NCBI RefSeq assembly: GCF_002021565.1
Contig: NZ_MSZX01000002.1
Span: 248,027 to 312,026, forward strand
Length of the DNA stretch: 64,000 bases
From: Paenibacillus selenitireducens
Lineage (GTDB): Bacteria; Bacillota; Bacilli; Paenibacillales; Paenibacillaceae
Reading direction: 5' to 3'
Positions 34,408-44,805 of the stretch are shown piece after piece (the stretch's first letter is position 1; each line of letters opens with the position of its first letter). The notes beneath the pieces were generated by a model. The model searched no databases. It had not been told where the DNA came from and saw only the letters and a list, made by a program, of their open reading frames with translations. The translations under genes were made by a program, and so were the position numbers.

Positions 34408-35469
34408 ATGTCATTGGAGATCAATCAGTTGGTCTATTTCATGAGTTATGGCGATGCGATAAGCAATTCTGCAATCCATATGAAGAAGCTGCTTAACAGC
34501 AAAGGAATTAAATCTGAAATTTATGCGCAATTATCACATCCTCACCTCGAGGGACAAGTGCGATCTCTAAACGAAATACCATTAGGAGAGCCTGTGATTT
34601 ACCATATGGGGATCGGCTGCGATTTAGCTCAGTTTCTTACACAGTTTACGAACAAAAGAATGCTTCTGTATCACAATGTTACGCCCAGCCACTTTTTTGC
34701 CGGTTATGATCCGCTTGCTGAGCGTTTATGCGCCCTTGGACGGCAGGATCTGCAATATCTAAGGCCCTATATCGATATCGCGTTTGCGGATTCAGAGTAT
34801 AACCGACAAGAGTTAATTCAGTACGGATATAACAGAACAGCCGTAACGCCTATTATTATGAATTTTGAAGAATATGATCACCCTCCGAATGCGGATATGC
34901 TTAACCATTTGGTTCAAACGAAGCGAGATAAAGATTTATTGTTTGTAGGACGAGTCGTGCCGAATAAGAAACAACAAGACATTATTCGTGTGTTTTACTA
35001 TTACAAAAATTACTTTGCAGTTGACGCAAGATTGTACCTTGTCGGATTGGGAGATCCTGCTTACTTGCGGGAGACCAAGCAGCTCGTATCTTCTCTGAAT
35101 TTAACGGATGTGTATATTACAGGGCACCTCCAATTTGATCAATTGTTAGCCCACTACAGAAATGCGGATTTATTCATTAGTATGAGTGAGCATGAAGGCT
35201 TTGGTGTGCCTCTGCTCGAGGCAATGCATTTTCAATTGCCGATTATCGCTTATGATGCGGCCGCGATTGGTGAAACCGTTGGAAACGGTGGGGTCCTTGT
35301 GCAGCATAAAGAATACTTAAGTATCGCTTCCATAGTTCATCAACTGTTAGGCGACGAGGTGATGAAGCAGAGCAGGATCGATCAACAGAAGATCCAATTA
35401 AATCATTATTCAAGCCAGAATACGGAGCGCATCTTCTGGGATCACATCCGGACGGAATTCTCTATATAA
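34408..35469 (+). CDS. GT4-family glycosyltransferase
   Basis: 353 residues from ATG 34408 (GAAGGAG upstream; an earlier ATG at 34345 has no site). MSYGDAISNSAIHMKKLL, LLYHNVTPSHFFAGYD and DLLFVGRVVPNKKQQDIIRVF show a GT-B enzyme of the mannosyl/rhamnosyl GT4 type, with donor motif HEGFGVPLLEAMHFQLPIIAYDA (E-x7-E) and ETVGNGG. The N-terminal pattern YFMSYGDAISN is often seen in GT4 enzymes that act with GDP-sugars; this is weak evidence. The repeated 19-bp element lies 117 bp upstream. Confidence 0.86.
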   Translation: MSLEINQLVYFMSYGDAISNSAIHMKKLLNSKGIKSEIYAQLSHPHLEGQVRSLNEIPLGEPVIYHMGIGCDLAQFLTQFTNKRMLLYHNVTPSHFFAGYDPLAERLCALGRQDLQYLRPYIDIAFADSEYNRQELIQYGYNRTAVTPIIMNFEEYDHPPNADMLNHLVQTKRDKDLLFVGRVVPNKKQQDIIRVFYYYKNYFAVDARLYLVGLGDPAYLRETKQLVSSLNLTDVYITGHLQFDQLLAHYRNADLFISMSEHEGFGVPLLEAMHFQLPIIAYDAAAIGETVGNGGVLVQHKEYLSIASIVHQLLGDEVMKQSRIDQQKIQLNHYSSQNTERIFWDHIRTEFSI

Positions 35470-35523
35470 CAAGAGACAAGTGGAAGCAGCTCTTCATCGA
35501 GTAAAATTGTGTGCATATGGACA

Positions 35524-35559
35524 TTCGCCCAAACCTAATTTTCTCAGACCGCATCTAAT
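35524..35559 (+). promoter_or_regulatory. Putative promoter for the GDP-N-acetylperosamine operon
   Basis: TTCGCCCAAACCT (35524-35536), 14 bp, then GCATCTAAT (35551-35559). It has the same box and spacing as at 31242. It lies about 65 bp before the GMD start. Confidence 0.5.
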
Positions 35560-35622
35560 GTAGGTAATTCACAATACAAAGTGATCAAGACAATAAGGAA
35601 CGACGAAGATGCTGAGAGGTGA

Positions 35623-36597
<975 letters not shown>

Positions 36598-36897
36598 AAA
36601 TCATACTATTGATTTCATTAAAAAATGCGTTTCGTGGAGATCACTGAAATGCGCATATAGCTAGTGTAAATAGGCCACCGGTAAATGCGTGGTCTATTCT
36701 GCGTGTGGATGTAACAAGGTCAAATCCAATAATTGAATAAAAGGAAGGTGCTTGGGGAAACTTGGCGGTCCTGCAGCTTATGGTCAACGTCAAACGCCGT
36801 GTCTAAAAGTTCCATGCCGCATATGTATGTGATTAGTAAAAAACAATCATTCTTTTTGAATATCATCGACGTCTGCAATGGAATGGGGGGGAGGGGA
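36598..36897 (+). other. 300-bp gene-free stretch with imperfect hairpin
   Basis: An imperfect stem (TGCGT-TTC-GTG with CAC-GAA-GCGCA, 36626-36655) without T-tract lies shortly after the GMD stop. Frames from TTG 36733 and TTG 36752 are open, but I see no convincing protein; the former is a forward extension of the acetyltransferase frame with no ribosome site. An attenuator or mRNA-processing stem is possible. Confidence 0.4.
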
Positions 36898-37536
36898 ATG
36901 GCTATACGCTGCAAAGTCGTAATTATTGGAGCCGGAGGCCATGCCAAAGTCGTTATTGATATGATCCAGTCAAATCCGGAGTTTGAGATCATCGGCTGCA
37001 CGGATCGGATTGGAAATCGAAAAATATCAGGCATTCCGGTATTAGGCGATGATTCCATCCTACCCCAATTATATGAACAAGGGATTCGCCATGCGTTTGT
37101 TGCGATCGGCGGGAATTCCGTAAGACATCAACTTGCCCGGCATGCGCTGGATACAGGCTTTGAGCTAATCAATGCGATCAGTCCGCACGCTTATGTGGCG
37201 GATTCTGTCATCCTTGGTTCCGGTATCGCCGTTATGCCCGGCGCGGTTCTAAATGCGGAAGCTTGTATTGGCAATAACTCCATTATAAATACGTGCGCCT
37301 CTGTCGATCACGAATGTTACATTGGTGAGACATGCCATATCGCACCGGGTTGCAATATATCAGGTAACGTGAGGATCGGCGAGGGGACTTTTTTGGGAAC
37401 AGGAACAAAAGTTATTGATGGGATGACCATTGGTTCATGGTCGATTCTTGGTTCTGGTGCGGTCGTTGTGAAGGATATCCCTAGCTACTGTCTTGCTGTA
37501 GGTGTACCCGCAAAAATCATCAAAAAGCTTACCTGA
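36898..37536 (+). CDS. NeuD/PglD/PerB-type sugar N-acetyltransferase
   Basis: 212 residues from ATG 36898, which follows GGGGGGAGGGG; longer frames reach back to 36733 but have no site. KVVIIGAGGHAKVVIDMI is the N-terminal nucleotide-sugar domain, and from residue ~90 come hexapeptide repeats forming a left-handed beta helix (ISPHAYVADSVILGSGIAV, IGNNSIINTCASVDHECYI) with the catalytic His in VDHEC. Ends VGVPAKIIKKL. With the GMD and aminotransferase genes this is most like PerB, which acetylates GDP-perosamine. Other NeuD-family substrates cannot be excluded. Its frame overlaps the start region of the next gene. Confidence 0.85.
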   Translation: MAIRCKVVIIGAGGHAKVVIDMIQSNPEFEIIGCTDRIGNRKISGIPVLGDDSILPQLYEQGIRHAFVAIGGNSVRHQLARHALDTGFELINAISPHAYVADSVILGSGIAVMPGAVLNAEACIGNNSIINTCASVDHECYIGETCHIAPGCNISGNVRIGEGTFLGTGTKVIDGMTIGSWSILGSGAVVVKDIPSYCLAVGVPAKIIKKLT

Positions 37537-37567
37537 AATTTGTGGTGTTAGGGAAGGAGAACTTTCA

Positions 37568-38686
37568 TTGAAAAAGAGATATCCTATAGCAATCCCAGTC
37601 TTGAACGGAAACGAAAAAAAGTATGTCACAGATTGTCTGGATTCAACGTGGATTTCTTCAAACGGTTCCTATATCGAAAGGTTTGAACAGGGATTCTGTG
37701 ACTTTTGCGATACGAAGCATGCGATTTCCTGCAGCAACGGCACAACCGCATTGCATTTAGCTTTGATGGCACACGGCGTGGAACGGGGCGACGAAGTCAT
37801 TATTCCGACGCTAACCTTTGTTGCTACGGCAAACGCGGTTAACTACTGCGGGGCAACACCCGTATTCATAGATTCTGAGCCTGATACTTGGAACATTAAT
37901 CCTGAATTGATAGAGACAAAAATTACCCCTCGGACGAAAGGAATCATCGTCGTTCATATTTATGGACATCCCGTGAACATGGATCCTATTATGGACATTG
38001 CCCAAAAACACGGATTGTTCGTCATTGAAGATGCGGCCGAAGCTTTGGGGGCGGAGTACAAAGGGAAAATGATCGGATCGATCGGACATAGCGCAACCTT
38101 TAGTTTATTCGGGAACAAAATTATAACAACAGGCGAAGGCGGCATGATAACCACCAATGACGATCGTATTGCACAACAGATAAGACTTCTGAAGGGACAA
38201 GGGCAAGATCCGCAAAAAAGATACTGGTTTCCCGTCATTGGATACAATTATCGTATGACGAATATTCAAGCTGCGGTCGGATATGGACAATTGGAAAATA
38301 TAGATTGGCATGTTGATCAGCGTATCCGAGTCGCGAAGCTTTACGAACAGTACCTCCAAGACGATGTTCGGTTGACACTGCCTGTCCAGAAAGATTGGGC
38401 ACGGAATGTTTTTTGGATGTCGAGCATTATTTTGAATAAGGGAACCGTACAAGATCGAGATCACGTGATGATCCAGCTGAAGGAAAGAGGCATCGAAACC
38501 AGACCGTTTTTTTACCCGATGCATATGCTGCCCCCCTATAAAAAGCTTCAAAAGGAAGAGGAGTTTCCAGTCGTCAATCGGATCTCGGCATTAGGCATGA
38601 ACGTTCCTAGTTACGGGACTTTATCCGAGGAGGACGTCAAGTTTATCTGCATGAACATCAAGGAAGTATTAGATGGACTGGTGTGA
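37568..38686 (+). CDS. DegT/DnrJ/EryC1 aminotransferase, probable GDP-perosamine synthase
   Basis: 372 residues from TTG 37568, with GGAAGGAGA 7 bp upstream; an in-frame earlier ATG lies inside the acetyltransferase gene. IPVLNGNEKKYVTDCLDSTWISS at the N-terminus and GQDPQKRYWFPVIGYNYRMTNI are typical of perosamine synthases. Asp155 (EDAAE) and the PLP Lys184 (FGNKIITTGEGG) are present. Transfers an amino group from glutamate to C4 of GDP-4-keto-6-deoxymannose. The pathway is completed by the N-acetyltransferase directly upstream, so the product is GDP-N-acetyl-perosamine. Soluble, cytoplasmic, probably a dimer as other family members. Confidence 0.9.
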   Translation: MKKRYPIAIPVLNGNEKKYVTDCLDSTWISSNGSYIERFEQGFCDFCDTKHAISCSNGTTALHLALMAHGVERGDEVIIPTLTFVATANAVNYCGATPVFIDSEPDTWNINPELIETKITPRTKGIIVVHIYGHPVNMDPIMDIAQKHGLFVIEDAAEALGAEYKGKMIGSIGHSATFSLFGNKIITTGEGGMITTNDDRIAQQIRLLKGQGQDPQKRYWFPVIGYNYRMTNIQAAVGYGQLENIDWHVDQRIRVAKLYEQYLQDDVRLTLPVQKDWARNVFWMSSIILNKGTVQDRDHVMIQLKERGIETRPFFYPMHMLPPYKKLQKEEEFPVVNRISALGMNVPSYGTLSEEDVKFICMNIKEVLDGLV

Positions 38687-38698
38687 GGGGAGATTATC

Positions 38699-40372
38699 AT
38701 GGTTAATCGTGACCGTATCGTCCAGATTCTGTATCGGCTCGTCCGATTAGAGGGAGTTGAATTCATAAGTGAGTTGTATAGGCAATTGCTTAACAGGGAG
38801 CCTGATTTGCCAGGGCTGCAGCATCATGTAAGTCTACTATCCAGGCATACGTCCAAAATATCAATAATCAACTCATTCTTGCAGAGTGATGAAGCAGAAA
38901 GCACCTATAAGCAGATGCAGTATAACCCTCTGGATTACAACCGCAGCACGATTGCACGAATGATCAGTCAGTTTTATCTGGCAAGTCATTTGCATTTTGT
39001 CCATGCGCTATACAATGAACTGTTGGGGCGCAACCCGGAACAGGGCGGGATCGACATTCACGTCCAATGTTTACTGCAAGGCGTCAACCGCCAAAAACTG
39101 CTGACCCATATTTTGTTGTCAGAGGAATGCCAGAGACTGCTGCATGCCGAGCAGGCACCTATTTTTTTGGACATGGGTGTACCGCAAAGCGGTTCGCATA
39201 CGTCGAAGCGTATTGGTGTTTTCGTCGCATTTGCTCAACCTTTGGATTTAGACGGGGAGGGAATCGGCCGTTTTTTAGCTAGATTAGTGCATGGACTGCT
39301 CCTTCAAGACAGCAAAACTACGATTTATGTGGTTACGACGGCGGAAAACTACGCTGGATTCGAAAGGCTGTTCGGTACGGAATTCATACATTTTCCCGGA
39401 CGATTGAACCTACTGAAATCAAACTCGATGGATTGGATTAACCAGCATGTTCCTGCTGACGTGTGGATTGTCCCTTCTGTTAGCTTAGAGTTGGCCATGT
39501 ATTTGCACAAGCCATTCATATTTTGTCTGCATGACTTGGTCTATCTGCATTTTCCGGAACTGTATTATGGCAAAATACCCGATTTCACGAATCGAGTGAA
39601 CCGTTTCGCTTATCCATTGGCAGATAAAGCAGCAGCCGTTGTGTTTAATTCGCATTACGTGCGAACGGCGGATGGGATCGGTTTCTTGGGACTTCCCGCG
39701 GAAAAAACACATGTGATTCGATTAGCTGCTCCCGTCGAAGAGTATGCTTCCTTCGGGATCGATGACGAAGTCACGTTCCGGCACAAATACAATTTATTCG
39801 GACATTATATCGTTTTCCCGTCCATCATCCGCTTGCATAAAAATCACTGCAGGCTCATTGAAGCATTTATCAAATTCAGGCAGACAGCGGATGGTCATAT
39901 TTCAAAACTTCAACTCGTCTTAACCGATAACTATCAAACGAGCCTTCTAAACAAGGAAATTACGGATGTCCTAAATCGTTGTCATGACTTGGAAATCCGC
40001 AACAGCATTCATTTTATGGGTAGAATGCCGTCGGCAGATTTGCCTTCCTTCTATAGGTATGCTACTGGGACGATTGTACCGACGCTTTTTGAAGGAAGCT
40101 GCCCATTTCCTATTCTTGAATCTCTAGCCGTCGATACACCAGTGGCAGCCAGCAGGATCGAAGTCACAAAAGAGGTGCTGCATGATCTAGACGCTTTTAT
40201 CCCATTTGACCCTCATTCTGTGGACGAAATGGCATTTTCCATTCAGTTGCTTTTTATTCATAACCGTAATTTGCTTGCAAGACAAAAGAGTACGTTAAGT
40301 CCAGCTCATTATAGAAGTTGGTCTGACGTTGCGCAGGAATACTACAATCTTATGCAACAAGTAGCTCGATAG
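38699..40372 (+). CDS. GT4 glycosyltransferase fused to two DUF4214 repeats
   Basis: 557 residues, ATG behind GAGGGGAG. Residues 20-140 contain two DUF4214-type repeats (FISELYRQLLNREPDLPGLQHHV and FVHALYNELLGRNPEQGGIDIHV), helical modules found in S-layer and glycosyltransferase proteins. The GT4 fold follows from about residue 165, with VFPSIIRLHKNHCRLIEAF and donor motif FEGSCPFPILESLAVDTPVAASR. The gene begins 12 bp after the perosamine synthase, so it may transfer N-acetyl-perosamine; this is inference from position. It ends 13 bp before the convergent GT4 gene, with no space for a separate terminator. Confidence 0.85.
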   Translation: MVNRDRIVQILYRLVRLEGVEFISELYRQLLNREPDLPGLQHHVSLLSRHTSKISIINSFLQSDEAESTYKQMQYNPLDYNRSTIARMISQFYLASHLHFVHALYNELLGRNPEQGGIDIHVQCLLQGVNRQKLLTHILLSEECQRLLHAEQAPIFLDMGVPQSGSHTSKRIGVFVAFAQPLDLDGEGIGRFLARLVHGLLLQDSKTTIYVVTTAENYAGFERLFGTEFIHFPGRLNLLKSNSMDWINQHVPADVWIVPSVSLELAMYLHKPFIFCLHDLVYLHFPELYYGKIPDFTNRVNRFAYPLADKAAAVVFNSHYVRTADGIGFLGLPAEKTHVIRLAAPVEEYASFGIDDEVTFRHKYNLFGHYIVFPSIIRLHKNHCRLIEAFIKFRQTADGHISKLQLVLTDNYQTSLLNKEITDVLNRCHDLEIRNSIHFMGRMPSADLPSFYRYATGTIVPTLFEGSCPFPILESLAVDTPVAASRIEVTKEVLHDLDAFIPFDPHSVDEMAFSIQLLFIHNRNLLARQKSTLSPAHYRSWSDVAQEYYNLMQQVAR

Positions 40373-40385
40373 AGCTAAGCTGTGC

Positions 40386-41555
40386 TCAAAGCTGACCGTG
40401 AAATTTCAAATACGAAGTTCGAAACACATGAATATATTTTTGGGCAATGTCGTCCCAGGTTTCGGAAGGGTCGTTGATTCCTTTAACAGCGGATTGCTTG
40501 AAGTGGTCGTAGTTCAATGTCATGGATTCGAGGGCCTGCAAGATAGAATCTGGCGATTCAGGATCGAACCAGACAATTTCGGCGCTATGATTCGCCATAT
40601 GCTCGCGCATAACGGGAATATCCGAGCAGAGTACGGGGGTTCCGAGTCTTAATGCTTCTTCTACAGGGTAACTTCCTCCACCTTCCGACATGCTCGGCAT
40701 AATGAGCGCTTTAGCTTGCTCTAGAACGGGCATTACATCTTCATCCCTAATAAAACCGAGCGGAAAGAAGTCCTCATCTAAGCGCAAGTCCAATCTTTTG
40801 ATTAAGGACACCAGCGTTGGAAGTGACTGTAGTTCCGGCCAATCGGGCGGCACATTGCGCAAATGCTGCGTAAGATATCCAAATAAAACAAGCGGAACCT
40901 TTTTTCGAAGCGAAAATTTAGAATAAGCGAGCAGTAAATTGTAATGATTTTTATGCGGTGAAATATTACTCGGGTATACGATATACGCTGCAGGCAATCG
41001 GGCAGCTAAATCAGAGCTGATGACGGTCCCGCCATGTTCCGGTTTGGCTGGGGATATCGCATGTGGAATAACGACCGTATTTTGGCAATGGGCTCCAAAA
41101 TGCTCGATTAACCTGGTTTTCATGTATTGGGAGGATACAATGACGGAGGTTACGTTTTCAACCCATGCTTTGGATATTTCCCAGTATTTTTTTATCGTCG
41201 AACCAGACAAGTAGGGGGGGACGAAGTCAAGAACCGTTGTGTCGTGATACGTGCAAATGGTCGGTCGATCGACCTGTTGATATTCTGGGCCGTGTGGCCA
41301 AAAAAAGTAAACAACATGGCAATCGCTAAGAAAAGAGAGACCCGAAGGTGATTGTAAGCTTCCCTCGAAATATATCACCTCAATGTTTGGATAACTTGAT
41401 AATTCGATTCTGTCCTTAAACTTCGTTTCGGGAGAAATGATCAGCCTGACCAGATCGATATCGTTTTGACGCGCCATCGCGGGCAGCAAATTGGACAGCA
41501 GCCTGGCTCCACCGCCCAGAGATATCAAATTAGCGCACCAAATCAGTATTCTCAT
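40386..41555 (-). CDS. GT4-family glycosyltransferase (tandem copy A)
   Basis: 389 residues. MRILIWCANLISLGGGARLLSNLLPA, the hinge NISPHKNHYNLLLAYSKF and donor motif SEGGGSYPVEEALRLGTPVLC are present. It is closely related throughout to the gene upstream (41603-42766), including the C-terminal ends YLKFHGQL and YLKYYGQM, which shows tandem duplication. The motif here carries one extra residue (SYPVEEA versus LPVFEA), a small divergence at the donor site. It probably adds a repeat-unit sugar similar to that of copy B. The 5' gap contains a ribosome site only 8 bp from ATG. Confidence 0.85.
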   Translation of the reverse strand: MRILIWCANLISLGGGARLLSNLLPAMARQNDIDLVRLIISPETKFKDRIELSSYPNIEVIYFEGSLQSPSGLSFLSDCHVVYFFWPHGPEYQQVDRPTICTYHDTTVLDFVPPYLSGSTIKKYWEISKAWVENVTSVIVSSQYMKTRLIEHFGAHCQNTVVIPHAISPAKPEHGGTVISSDLAARLPAAYIVYPSNISPHKNHYNLLLAYSKFSLRKKVPLVLFGYLTQHLRNVPPDWPELQSLPTLVSLIKRLDLRLDEDFFPLGFIRDEDVMPVLEQAKALIMPSMSEGGGSYPVEEALRLGTPVLCSDIPVMREHMANHSAEIVWFDPESPDSILQALESMTLNYDHFKQSAVKGINDPSETWDDIAQKYIHVFRTSYLKFHGQL

Positions 41556-41602
41556 TATTTAAAGCCCCTTTACAAGTATAGTAAGATATGCCGCACTATC
41601 TA

Positions 41603-42766
41603 TTACATTTGGCCGTAATATTTGAGATACGAGCGTCGAAACACATGGATATACTTCCGGGCCAGATCATCCCAGTTTTCGGCGTGTAGAACCGCTTGAT
41701 CGGCAATTGCCTTGTAATGGTCATAATTCGCTACGAACTGCTCGATTGCACCTGCAATAGAGTCAGGTGATTCTGGATCAAACCAGGCTACTTTTTCAGT
41801 GGTATTCCAATGATCTAGATGTTCACGCATGACGGGAATGTCGGAACAAAGAACGGGTACCTTGAGCCGTAAAGCTTCGAATACCGGAAGTCCTCCTCCT
41901 TCAGATAGAGTAGGCATAATTAAAGCTTTGGCTCCGCGAATGACGGGCATGATATCTTGATCCGATAGGTAGCCAAGTGCGTAAAAATCTTCACCAACCC
42001 GAAGTCCTGTTCGCCTGATCAGCGAAACTAAGGTAGCAATCGACGGCACTTCCGGCCAATTTGGCGGTTCGCAGATTAATAAGTCTGTGTGATATCCGAA
42101 TAATACAAGAGGCAGCCGTTTCCGCTGAGAGAACCTGGAGTAGGCTAACAGCAAATTGTAATGATTTTTGTGCGGAGACGTATTCGCTGGGTAAACGATG
42201 TAATCGGGGGGGAGTTTAGCGGCAATTTCTGGTCTTATGCTGCCTGAAGAAACGTCGTTTGGCGCGATGGCATATGGGATTACGGTAGCCTGACAATGAC
42301 TGCCGAAATGTGAAATGATCCTGTCTCTCACATAATTGGACGGCACAATGACAGACGTCGTATGTTCCAACCATTCTTTCGAAGACTTCCAATAATTTCG
42401 TATATAGGTTCCGGTTGTAAACGGGGGCACAAAATCCAAAATCGTCGTATCATGATACGTGCAAATCGTAGGACGGTTAATAGGCTTGAATTTCATTTGA
42501 TGAGGCCAAAAATAATAGACGACATGACAGTCATGATAAAAAGAGGTTCCTTCTGGACTCTGTATATCTCCATCAAAATATGCGATTTCGATGTTTGCGC
42601 AGGTGTGGCCAAGCTCATCAAATGGTGCGATGGCTTGCATTTGCGAAGAAACAACCAACCGAATCAGTTCCATATCATCCTGTCGGGCGATCGCCGGAAG
42701 CAAGTTGGAAAGTAATCGTGTCCCTCCACCGAACGACATTGTTGTACACCAAATGAGAATTCGCAT
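41603..42766 (-). CDS. GT4-family glycosyltransferase (tandem copy B)
   Basis: 387 residues from ATG 42766; AAAGGATGG lies 7 bp upstream, whereas ATG 42841 has none. MRILIWCTTMSFGGGTRLLSNLLPAIARQDD, NTSPHKNHYNLLLAYSRF, and SEGGGLPVFEALRLKVPVLCSDIPV are all shared with copy A. Both are GT-B enzymes with E-x7-E. Their tandem position, downstream of a GT2 gene and an SDR (43580, 44525), suggests a minus-strand operon for a branch or a repeat of two identical linkages. Confidence 0.85.
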   Translation of the reverse strand: MRILIWCTTMSFGGGTRLLSNLLPAIARQDDMELIRLVVSSQMQAIAPFDELGHTCANIEIAYFDGDIQSPEGTSFYHDCHVVYYFWPHQMKFKPINRPTICTYHDTTILDFVPPFTTGTYIRNYWKSSKEWLEHTTSVIVPSNYVRDRIISHFGSHCQATVIPYAIAPNDVSSGSIRPEIAAKLPPDYIVYPANTSPHKNHYNLLLAYSRFSQRKRLPLVLFGYHTDLLICEPPNWPEVPSIATLVSLIRRTGLRVGEDFYALGYLSDQDIMPVIRGAKALIMPTLSEGGGLPVFEALRLKVPVLCSDIPVMREHLDHWNTTEKVAWFDPESPDSIAGAIEQFVANYDHYKAIADQAVLHAENWDDLARKYIHVFRRSYLKYYGQM

Positions 42767-42878
42767 TTGCAACCATCCTTTATTCAATGATAAGGGAATT
42801 TTCCAACCTGAAAAATCCATGGACCGTCGGAATTCCGCCATGAATCATTCAGGTGAATTGTTATGCCCTGTTATGCAT

Positions 42879-43580
42879 CTACCAAGGAAATTGCCGAGGA
42901 ATCCCCCTTGGGCAAGGTGCGGTTGCAGCAGGATTGAAGGGGGCATTGTAGACCTCAGATCCAATAGGTCCCCCCCATTTTTTCGCATAATACGCTTCCC
43001 ATTCAGGCCATAATTGTAGGGTTTGCAAGTGAAGCTGCGGATCGGATTTTATGGTATTGCTGCCGCCGTTGTGATGTGTAATCGGGAGGTTGGTTTCATA
43101 CATATCATAGCCTGCAAGCAGAGTACGGTAGCAGAAGTCGACATCTGAAAAATAATCCGGCCACGTCGTATCCCAGTAGCCAATCGTTCCCACGGCTTGT
43201 ACGTTAATGGCAAAAAGTAAAAATCCACTGGCACAGGTAATCCCCCAATTTGCCCCAGTATTTTTCAGTTTGGTTAATGCTGATATAAACGTACTTGCGG
43301 TATGGGGATGTGCTTCAGCATCATTATGCATGAATATGACGGCATCTGCCCCCTGTTGTTGCCCCATTTGCAGAAGAAGATTCATAGACTGCGTGAAGCT
43401 TAATGGAGTAGGGGATGGATATATATGAACACCAGGTGGAAAGGGTTGTTCGTGCTGTAAGGAGTGATGAGGCGTGTTGTCAAAGATGATCGTATGCGCC
43501 CATAATGGCTCGATGCTTTGAATGGCTAGGCGAAGTAAGTCAAGGTTATTGCGATAGAAAAAAGCGAAGATATATTTCAT
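42879..43580 (-). CDS. GT2-family glycosyltransferase
   Basis: 233 residues from ATG 43580, behind AAAGGAGGTG; ATG 43607 precedes that site. YIFAFFYRNNLDLLRLAIQSI, FMHNDAEAHPHTASTFI (metal site) and YFSDVDFCYRTLLAGYDMY fit the short GT-A family of dolichol-phosphate-mannose-like enzymes; NLPITHHNGGSNT is the C-terminal catalytic region. No membrane segment, so a soluble GT2. Lies between the tandem GT4 genes and the SDR gene on the same strand. Confidence 0.82.
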   Translation of the reverse strand: MKYIFAFFYRNNLDLLRLAIQSIEPLWAHTIIFDNTPHHSLQHEQPFPPGVHIYPSPTPLSFTQSMNLLLQMGQQQGADAVIFMHNDAEAHPHTASTFISALTKLKNTGANWGITCASGFLLFAINVQAVGTIGYWDTTWPDYFSDVDFCYRTLLAGYDMYETNLPITHHNGGSNTIKSDPQLHLQTLQLWPEWEAYYAKKWGGPIGSEVYNAPFNPAATAPCPRGIPRQFPW

Positions 43581-43616
43581 AGGACACCTCCTTTGTTGTC
43601 TATACATGTTTTTAAG

Positions 43617-44525
43617 TTATGATGGCTCTGTCATATTGTTTTTCCACCATTTGATCGTGTCTTCAAGACCTTGATGTAGGTTTACTTTTGGCGTCCAACC
43701 CAGTTCTTGTAGCTTGTGGATTCGACCTTCAACGAGCGGCATTTCAGCATGAGATATTGGTAAAGCCCCGTACTGAATTAGCTCTGGCTTTCCGATACGT
43801 TGTGATATTTGCTGAAGAACCTCCTTAATCGAAACGGCTGTCCCTGATGCGATATTGACAGGACCTTCGACATTGCTCATTAATATGGAAATAAAAGCTT
43901 CAGCAACGTCTTGCGCAAACAAGAAATCTCTTCGATGCTTCCCATCTGTGCAGCGAATCTCTTGGTTAAGCAGGAGGGAGCGAATGGCATAAGGGATTAG
44001 CCGGTTTGACTTTTCATATGGACCATACGCGAAAAAAATTCTCCCCCAAGCACAGCTTAGACCGGTCTGTTTCGAGAAATCTTCGATTAATGCACGGGCG
44101 TAGTTTTTGCAGACAGCATAGGGTGAGCTATAAGTTAGCGGTGATAGATCCTCTATAAGTGTGTTTTCTCCCCATTCGTATTCAGCGCATGTCCCAGCGG
44201 TTACCATCCTCTGCCCGCCATGGTCATAGAAATGCCTCATTAAACATAAGGATGCCTCCACCCACTGAAAGTTGGTCAATGAATTCCAATACACACCAGG
44301 GGTAGCTTCCCAAGCCAGATGCAGGAGATGTGTGGGTTTGACAGAGTTCATAAACCTTCCGACATCATCTGCATGAAATAAATTAACTTGGTGCCAATGA
44401 ATCCCGTTAAAGGGTACCTCCATCTTTTGTCTACTAATCGCGTGTATCTCTATCGAGTGCTGCATTAATAAAGGGAGGACATGCTTTCCGACAAAACCGC
44501 TCGCTCCGGTAATTACAAGGATCAT
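43617..44525 (-). CDS. NAD-dependent sugar epimerase/reductase (extended SDR)
   Basis: 302 residues from ATG 44525, preceded by AAGGTGAT; the frame extends to an ATG at 44561 with no site. GASGFVG (7-13), LAWEATPG, AGTCAEYEWGE and Tyr136/Lys140 (YAVCK) mark an active SDR; RHRRDFLFAQDVAEAF is the substrate-side block of CDP- and GDP-6-deoxyhexose reductases. It may reduce GDP-4-keto-6-deoxymannose (giving GDP-rhamnose) or a CDP 4-keto sugar. First gene of the minus block ending at 40386. Confidence 0.78.
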   Translation of the reverse strand: MILVITGASGFVGKHVLPLLMQHSIEIHAISRQKMEVPFNGIHWHQVNLFHADDVGRFMNSVKPTHLLHLAWEATPGVYWNSLTNFQWVEASLCLMRHFYDHGGQRMVTAGTCAEYEWGENTLIEDLSPLTYSSPYAVCKNYARALIEDFSKQTGLSCAWGRIFFAYGPYEKSNRLIPYAIRSLLLNQEIRCTDGKHRRDFLFAQDVAEAFISILMSNVEGPVNIASGTAVSIKEVLQQISQRIGKPELIQYGALPISHAEMPLVEGRIHKLQELGWTPKVNLHQGLEDTIKWWKNNMTEPS

Positions 44526-44722
44526 TTTTTTATCACCTTTTGAATTATTTATTCGATGCATCTATGAAACCTTATCTTATAATCTATTCTTCTCTTTCAT
44601 GAAAAGTGACGGAATTCGCTAGAATGGTTAGAAATAACAGAAAACGTATATATCCATTTCTTTGTATTTATGGATAAACATTGAACTTTCGGCTAAAGCG
44701 CCCTGACTTATAAACGTACTGC

Positions 44723-44741
44723 TGAATATGGTGTCAGATAG
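44723..44741. repeat. 19-bp element TGAATATGGTGTCAGATAG (copy 2 of 2)
   Basis: Identical to 34272-34290. It lies between the SDR and the manC gene. The 280-bp divergent region 44526-44805 also contains two small stems after it (GACTA/TAGTC and GGGT/ACCC). Confidence 0.6.
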
Positions 44742-44805
44742 ACTAGTTTGTTAGTCGGGTTTTCTACCCGTTACACGTGGAAATGCGAACTGGAGGGGAA
44801 GGAAT

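Noticed and set aside
36733-36897. N-terminal extension of the acetyltransferase from TTG 36733
   Set aside because: No ribosome site, no similarity to the family, and a good site directly before ATG 36898.
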